NCBI RefSeq assembly: GCF_017877355.1
Contig: NZ_JAGIPR010000007.1
Coordinates: forward strand, 124,001-188,000
Length of the DNA: 64,000 nucleotides
Origin: Chryseobacterium jejuense
GTDB lineage: Bacteria > Bacteroidota > Bacteroidia > Flavobacteriales > Weeksellaceae
Direction: 5' to 3'
Made by a program: the position numbers and the translations under genes. This document shows positions 60,079-64,000 of this stretch, piece after piece; the stretch's first letter is position 1; the number at the start of each line of letters is the position of its first letter. The notes under the pieces were generated by a model that saw nothing but the letters and a program-made list of their open reading frames with translations, had not been told where the DNA came from and ran no database searches.

Positions 60079-60567
60079 TTATTTTACTGTGTAGTTAAAT
60101 TTAACTTTACCAACTTTTAAAGCATCCACAGACTGCTTGATTTTTTTAGCCTGCTCTTTAGAAACATTCCCTGTAAGGGTAAGTTCGTCATTAATAACTT
60201 CTACTTTTACTGTTGGGAAATCTTTTACTGCATCCTGAACTTTTTTCTGAATAGCAGGATCTACAGCTGATTTAGTTTCAACAGGTGCCGGAGCTGGAGT
60301 TACTTCTACTTTAGACATATCCATTACGTCTTTTACTCCTTTAATTGCTTTTAATTGTGCAATCATAGCATCCTTAGATTGTTGATCTGCGAAAGTTCCG
60401 CTTAAGTGTGCCACACCTTCTTTTACTTCAACAGAAGCATTGGGATTAGAAGTTACTACAGTTGTAGCCTGAGTCTGAAGATCGGCATCAGAAACTTTTT
60501 TCTTACAAGAAACTGCCCCGAAAGATACAGCTACAGCTAATGCAGCCATTGCGATAGTTTTTTTCAT
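60079..60567 (-). CDS. BON-domain lipoprotein
   Basis: The 162-residue protein has a lipoprotein signal with the box GAVSCKKK (Cys21) and then two BON domains. The first is about residues 25-90 (VVTSNPNASVEVKEGVAHLS, LSGTFADQQSKDAMIAQLKA), the second about 105-162 (FPTVKVEVINDELTLTG, VSKEQAKKIKQSVDALKVGK). A Pro/Ala-rich linker (VTPAPAPVETKSA) joins them. Such proteins (OsmY-like) associate with membranes and often respond to osmotic or envelope stress. It has a promoter of good fit upstream and is the first gene of a two-gene unit. Confidence 0.88.
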   Translation of the reverse strand: MKKTIAMAALAVAVSFGAVSCKKKVSDADLQTQATTVVTSNPNASVEVKEGVAHLSGTFADQQSKDAMIAQLKAIKGVKDVMDMSKVEVTPAPAPVETKSAVDPAIQKKVQDAVKDFPTVKVEVINDELTLTGNVSKEQAKKIKQSVDALKVGKVKFNYTVK

Positions 60568-60597
60568 ATTGTATATTTATTAATGTTGTTATACAAT

Positions 60598-60625
60598 CAA
60601 ATGTAATAATAAAATTTGTACCAAA
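60598..60625 (-). promoter_or_regulatory. Promoter of the BON lipoprotein gene
   Basis: On the minus strand TTTG (complement of 60622-60625), 16 bases, then TACATTTG (complement of 60598-60605). The ATG at 60567 is 30 bases beyond the -7 box. Confidence 0.65.
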
Positions 60626-60760
60626 AGAATAAAAATTCAATAAATGTTTCTTTAATTTTTTACAATATTTTCTGAACCAATGATTTAATTTTTATGTTTC
60701 AAAAACTTAATACGGTCTTAACATGATTAGAATAAAATATTCTGTCAATTCAAAAACCAT

Positions 60761-60768
60761 TATATTTG
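60761..60768 (+). promoter_or_regulatory. -7 promoter box of the dicarboxylate symporter gene
   Basis: TATATTTG matches the consensus and ends 19 bases before the ATG at 60788. No convincing TTG was found upstream. The sequence around it includes TTTGCGCAAATT, a short palindrome. Confidence 0.5.
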
Positions 60769-60787
60769 CGCAAATTGAACTATATAT

Positions 60788-62038
60788 ATGAAAGGACAGA
60801 ATAAACTTTTTATAGCAATTATTATCGCGCTTCTCTTGGGAGTAGGAATCGGAGGACTTGTACACGTACAGTACCCGGAAAGTGCAGAACCTTTTTCCAA
60901 GAATATAAAATTATTGGGAACGGTTTTCATCAGGCTGGTACAGATGATTATTGCACCTTTGGTTTTTACTACACTTGTTGTGGGAATTGCTAAAATGAGT
61001 GATATCAAAATGATCGGAAGAGTAGGGACAAAAGCAATGCTTTGGTTTATCTCCGCTTCTTTGATTTCTCTTTTTATCGGGTTAATACTTGTTAACTGGC
61101 TTGAACCAGGGCATGTTACCAAACTACCGATTCAGGATGCTGCTTCTGCAGAAGATCTTTTGAAAAGCAGTAAAAGCTTTTCCTTAGAAGACTTTGTAAA
61201 GCACATGATTCCTAAAAGTTTATTTGAAGCCTTTGCAACCAATGAGGTATTGCAGATTGTAGTATTTGCCATTATGTTCGGAGTTGCTTTAGCTAATTTA
61301 GGAGAAGAATATTCTAAACCAGTGGTAAAACTTTTTGATATCATTGCTCATGGTATTCTTAAAATGGTAGGATATATCATGTGGTTTGCCCCTTTGGGAG
61401 TATTGGGAGCAATTGCTGCTGTGGTAGCAACCAATGGTTTTGAAATCTTTAAAGTATATGCCATCTATCTGAGAGACTTCTTTTTTGCATTGGGTGTACT
61501 TTGGTTGGTTCTTCTGTTGGTAGGATATTTTATCTTAGGAAACAGGCTATTTGATTTATTAAAAAGAATTAAAGAGCCATTATTAATCGCATTCTCTACA
61601 ACCAGTTCAGAAGCAGTATTTCCGAAACTGGTAGAAGAGCTTGAAAAATTTGGATGTAACAGCAGAGTAGTATCTTTCATTCTTCCTTTAGGGTATTCAT
61701 TTAACCTTGATGGTAGTATGATGTATATGACGTTTGCTTCCATTTTTATTGCTCAGATCTACGGAATAGAAATGACAATCGGGCAACAGATTACCATGCT
61801 TTTGGTACTAATGCTTACTTCAAAAGGGATTGCCGGAGTTCCGAGAGCTTCTTTGGTTATCATTGTAGCAACCTGTTCAATGTTTGGTATTCCACCGGAA
61901 GGTATTGCTTTAATATTACCAATTGACCATTTCTGTGATATGGGAAGAAGTATGACTAACGTATTAGGAAATACGCTGGCTACTTCAGCAGTATCGAAAT
62001 GGGAAGGGCAGTTAACCGAACCTTTAGACAAAATTTAA
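60788..62038 (+). CDS. Dicarboxylate/amino acid:cation symporter (GltP/DAACS family)
   Basis: The 416-residue membrane protein has about eight transmembrane segments and two re-entrant loops of the glutamate-transporter fold. The serine-rich loop is FSTTSSEAVFPKLVEEL (HP1). The substrate and sodium region is LPLGYSFNLDGSMMYMT (about 300-316), the second loop is SKGIAGVPRASLVIIVA (HP2), and DHFCDMGRSMTNVLGNTLA is the last binding helix. It takes up glutamate, aspartate or C4-dicarboxylates with sodium or protons. The exact substrate cannot be fixed by sequence alone. The PhyH gene begins 3 bases after its stop, so the two are probably co-transcribed. Confidence 0.92.
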   Translation: MKGQNKLFIAIIIALLLGVGIGGLVHVQYPESAEPFSKNIKLLGTVFIRLVQMIIAPLVFTTLVVGIAKMSDIKMIGRVGTKAMLWFISASLISLFIGLILVNWLEPGHVTKLPIQDAASAEDLLKSSKSFSLEDFVKHMIPKSLFEAFATNEVLQIVVFAIMFGVALANLGEEYSKPVVKLFDIIAHGILKMVGYIMWFAPLGVLGAIAAVVATNGFEIFKVYAIYLRDFFFALGVLWLVLLLVGYFILGNRLFDLLKRIKEPLLIAFSTTSSEAVFPKLVEELEKFGCNSRVVSFILPLGYSFNLDGSMMYMTFASIFIAQIYGIEMTIGQQITMLLVLMLTSKGIAGVPRASLVIIVATCSMFGIPPEGIALILPIDHFCDMGRSMTNVLGNTLATSAVSKWEGQLTEPLDKI

Positions 62039-62041
62039 ATA

Positions 62042-62764
62042 ATGAGTTTAAAAAACTTATCACCCTATAAAAGCCATATTGAAAAATATGGCTTTTCCAT
62101 TATCAATGAAGTATTCTCGGATGTAGAAGTTGCTCAGATTATTCATGTTCTGGACAATATAGATACTTCAAAAGAGAACTTCCGGAAATCTGAAGACCTG
62201 TTTGCTATAAGACAGTTTTTAAAGGAAGTTCCGGAAATTAAAGACCTTATCTTTAATGACAATATCAGAACGATCATCAATGAAATCTTTGGTGACAGGT
62301 ATTTTGTAGTAAAAAGTATCTATTTTGATAAACCGGAAACATCCAATTGGTATGTAGCGTATCATCAGGACCTGACGATTTCCGTAGATAAGAAGCTGGA
62401 GTTATCCGGTTTTGGCCCCTGGACTACAAAACAGAATCAGTTTGCCGTACAGCCTCCATTGGATATTTTAGAGAACATTTATACCATCAGAATCCATTTG
62501 GATGATACAGATGAACATAACGGAGCCCTAAAAGTTGTTCCTGAATCTCATTCTAAGGGGATTTACAGACCGGAAACCATAGACTGGACAGTAGAAACTG
62601 AAGAGATCTGCAAGGTAGATAGAGGCGGTGTGATGCTTATGAAGCCTCTTACATTGCATGGTTCAAACAGAACTACGAATGGAAAGAAAAGAAGAGTGAT
62701 TCATATTGAGTTTTCTGATAGAGAACTTCCGGAAGTTCTGCAGTGGGCAGAAAGGATGAATTAA
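62042..62764 (+). CDS. Phytanoyl-CoA dioxygenase (PhyH) family protein
   Basis: The 240-residue protein is an iron/2-oxoglutarate-type jelly-roll enzyme. WYVAYHQDLTISVDKKLE holds the HxD of the iron site, DEHNGALKVVPESHSKG is the typical middle strand and turn, and LMKPLTLHGSNRTTNGKKRR contains the second His followed by the arginine that binds 2-oxoglutarate. Such enzymes hydroxylate lipids, amino acids or natural products; the substrate here is unknown. It starts 3 bases after the symporter stop and ends at a bidirectional terminator. The pairing with an uptake protein may be meaningful or chance. Confidence 0.85.
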   Translation: MSLKNLSPYKSHIEKYGFSIINEVFSDVEVAQIIHVLDNIDTSKENFRKSEDLFAIRQFLKEVPEIKDLIFNDNIRTIINEIFGDRYFVVKSIYFDKPETSNWYVAYHQDLTISVDKKLELSGFGPWTTKQNQFAVQPPLDILENIYTIRIHLDDTDEHNGALKVVPESHSKGIYRPETIDWTVETEEICKVDRGGVMLMKPLTLHGSNRTTNGKKRRVIHIEFSDRELPEVLQWAERMN

Positions 62765-62780
62765 GATATTCTCAGAATAC

Positions 62781-62816
62781 AAAAATAGCCTCTTCAAAAA
62801 CGAAGAGGCTATTTTT
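62781..62816. terminator. Bidirectional terminator between PhyH gene and a secreted-protein gene
   Basis: A perfect 15-bp stem (62781-62795 with 62802-62816), loop AAAAAC, A at the left end and T at the right. It reaches into the last base of the neighbouring gene. Confidence 0.85.
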
Positions 62817-63592
62817 CACTGCCAGGAATCAGATATTACTTCTTTGTCTGGAATATTGATATTGTGTTTATTATAGAAAAGCAGTAATAAATATTCTTTT
62901 TTCTTCGAAGTGTCTCTATACATTGGTGTTTCAACCGTTATGTTTCTTTTCATGATTCCTTCAATTGTTTTGTCTTTGCTGCTAAAAGCTATAACAGGCG
63001 ACATTCCTTTAATTTTAAAAGAGTCATTTAATGTTACTTTGTATATCGCAAAAGGTTGTTTAGGGTTGAAATCACTGATCTTTGAAAGCTCAGATTTAGG
63101 ATTATTTCCCTGCTTTTCATCATAGTAATAAACGAATTGTGCTCCTTTAAATTTGAATTTATTTTTCTCTAAATAGGAAAAAGCTTTGCTTAACGTTTCA
63201 AGGTGTGAATCCTCATCTTTTGTAGCTTCATCTTTTAATCTGGACATAGGAGAGCAGGATGAAATGCCGTATTGGTTGTTAGATCCATTTAATAATATCA
63301 AATACCTTTCATTAGGTTTTACCTCTTTTTCACAGGCTGCTGAAGATGATTTTCCAATCAATCCCCTCACATTTAATGTGGTGAATTTTGTCCCTCTGTA
63401 TACTTTTTCAAACTCCACATCAGCTTTATAGGTCCTTTGTTCGGGATTTTCATCGTATACTTTCAGTATTTTTATAACCCCTACTACATTAGCTTCTAAG
63501 TAATTTTGAGCTAAAGTATTCATTACACAACTACAAGCGGATACGTTTAAAATACCTAACAGTAGAAAGAGAAATAATGATAATTTTTTCAT
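62816..63592 (-). CDS. Secreted Cys-containing protein, NTR/TIMP-like N-terminal part (tentative)
   Basis: The 258-residue protein has a signal sequence (about 1-19) and the mature start CSCVMNTLAQNYLEANVVGV. A CxC at the mature N-terminus, the strand KADVEFEKVYRGTKFTTLNV, SAACEKEVKPNERYLILLNG and then QYGISSCSPMS resemble netrin/TIMP-like OB-fold domains, some bacterial members of which are known. VSAC also fits a lipobox, so it may instead be a lipoprotein. The C-terminal part (about 140-258) is a separate domain without known motif, ending VISDSWQ. It lies 14 bases after a GH20-like gene on the same strand and could be co-transcribed. Function is unknown. Confidence 0.55.
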   Translation of the reverse strand: MKKLSLFLFLLLGILNVSACSCVMNTLAQNYLEANVVGVIKILKVYDENPEQRTYKADVEFEKVYRGTKFTTLNVRGLIGKSSSAACEKEVKPNERYLILLNGSNNQYGISSCSPMSRLKDEATKDEDSHLETLSKAFSYLEKNKFKFKGAQFVYYYDEKQGNNPKSELSKISDFNPKQPFAIYKVTLNDSFKIKGMSPVIAFSSKDKTIEGIMKRNITVETPMYRDTSKKKEYLLLLFYNKHNINIPDKEVISDSWQ

Positions 63593-63606
63593 TGATATAA
63601 TAGTTT

Positions 63607-64000
63607 TTATTTGACAGAAATTTCATCAACAAAGATATACGTTTCACCACCGGTTTTCTGATGCCATCCGGGAAGTTTTCCGGAATAATAGGCTTTTACT
63701 TTTAAATATCTTGCTTCAGTAGGAAGAATTTCAGTGGTAAAATCCTTAGTCTGAACTTTTTCATCTTTAGGATCAATATCATTGTCGATTGTATCTAACA
63801 GAAAATAGTCTTTAGCATTCATAGAAGCATAGTATTCCACTTTTTTAGGCATCAGGATCAATGATTTGTTATCCTGAAGATAAGTAGAAGTGATTTGAGT
63901 GATTTGCAGAGGCGACTGAAAATCAATTACTGTTTCAAAGTTTTGACCCAGATATCCCTGCCAGTCTCCTTTTTTCCAGTCTAGATCACCTCTGATACCA
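63607..64000 (-). CDS. 3' end of a probable GH20 beta-N-acetylhexosaminidase (C-terminal domain only)
   Basis: The open frame on the minus strand runs past the right edge of the window, so the 5' end is missing; there is no start codon here. The visible 130 residues include IRGDLDWKKGDWQGYLGQNF, TVIDFQSPLQITQITSTYLQ, MPKKVEYYASMNAKDY, ARYLKVKAYYSGKLPGWHQK and GGETYIFVDEISVK. This pattern is the beta-sandwich C-terminal domain commonly attached to glycoside hydrolase family 20 enzymes in Bacteroidota. The catalytic domain is not in the window, so the GH20 assignment is by analogy. It is followed after 14 bases by the Cys-rich secreted-protein gene. Confidence 0.65.
   Translation of the reverse strand, partial: GIRGDLDWKKGDWQGYLGQNFETVIDFQSPLQITQITSTYLQDNKSLILMPKKVEYYASMNAKDYFLLDTIDNDIDPKDEKVQTKDFTTEILPTEARYLKVKAYYSGKLPGWHQKTGGETYIFVDEISVK

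Overview
The window looks like chromosomal DNA from a member of the Flavobacteriia (Bacteroidota), probably Chryseobacterium or a close relative. Evidence: AT-rich sequence; no Shine-Dalgarno sequences; many promoters of the Bacteroidota type (TTG/TTTG, about 16-24 bases, then TANNTTTG); a fused lpxC/fabZ gene; porX and a type IX secretion (T9SS) sorting-domain protein; and lineage-typical short peptides with a double-glycine leader. The genus is an inference from gene content, not a measured match.

Region 1 (1-14831) is a surface-polysaccharide (O-antigen/capsule) locus, almost all on the + strand: an EpsG-type polymerase, glycosyltransferases, hexapeptide acyltransferases, a dTDP-L-rhamnose 4-epimerase-like enzyme, two initiating phosphoglycosyl transferases, and rfbC at the end. 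In its middle lies a bacillosamine-type set (PglC-, PglD- and PglE-like) interrupted by a small acyl-building cassette: ACP, KAS III, glyoxalase-fold protein, FkbH-like HAD protein, second ACP, SDR. The simplest reading is that the cassette builds an unusual acyl group on a carrier protein and that this group is attached to the 4-amino group of a diamino sugar. A single beta-helix secreted protein is coded on the opposite strand inside the locus. The locus ends in a strong terminator, followed by rimO.

Region 2 (14928-24000) holds rimO, two tandem secreted surface proteins, a long gene-free control region before an rlpA-like gene, exonuclease III with a YciI protein, the T9SS regulator porX, and an S41 protease. 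Region 3 (24074-31815) is the lipid A and housekeeping block: HD phosphohydrolase, lpxD, lpxC/fabZ, lpxA, efp, a second lpxD-like gene, sucD, and an outer-membrane barrel protein.

Region 4 (32290-43182) contains an ABC-2 exporter pair, a tiny T9SS-sorted protein, hemB, a convergent pair of previously uncalled double-glycine leader peptides (36224-36367 and 36439-36615), a TM2 protein, lptB with a long C-terminal extension, an MsbA-like exporter, an AhpD-like protein, a Crp/Fnr regulator divergent from a WYL regulator, and a DinB protein. Region 5 (43360-64000) contains a lipoprotein, a TonB-dependent receptor, cobalamin adenosyltransferase and thiamine pyrophosphokinase (overlapping), a phosphatase lipoprotein, the arginine-to-putrescine genes speA and speB around a HAD phosphatase, DNA alkylation repair (Ada-like and AlkB), a CocE/NonD hydrolase, a large outer-membrane receptor-like protein, two BON-domain proteins, a dicarboxylate symporter, a PhyH dioxygenase, a Cys-rich secreted protein, and the 3' end of what looks like a GH20 hexosaminidase. 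Several non-coding gaps carry dispersed repeats, including a roughly 165-bp element present as an inverted pair around alkB and the CocE hydrolase. No rRNA, tRNA, CRISPR array, transposase or phage gene was seen.
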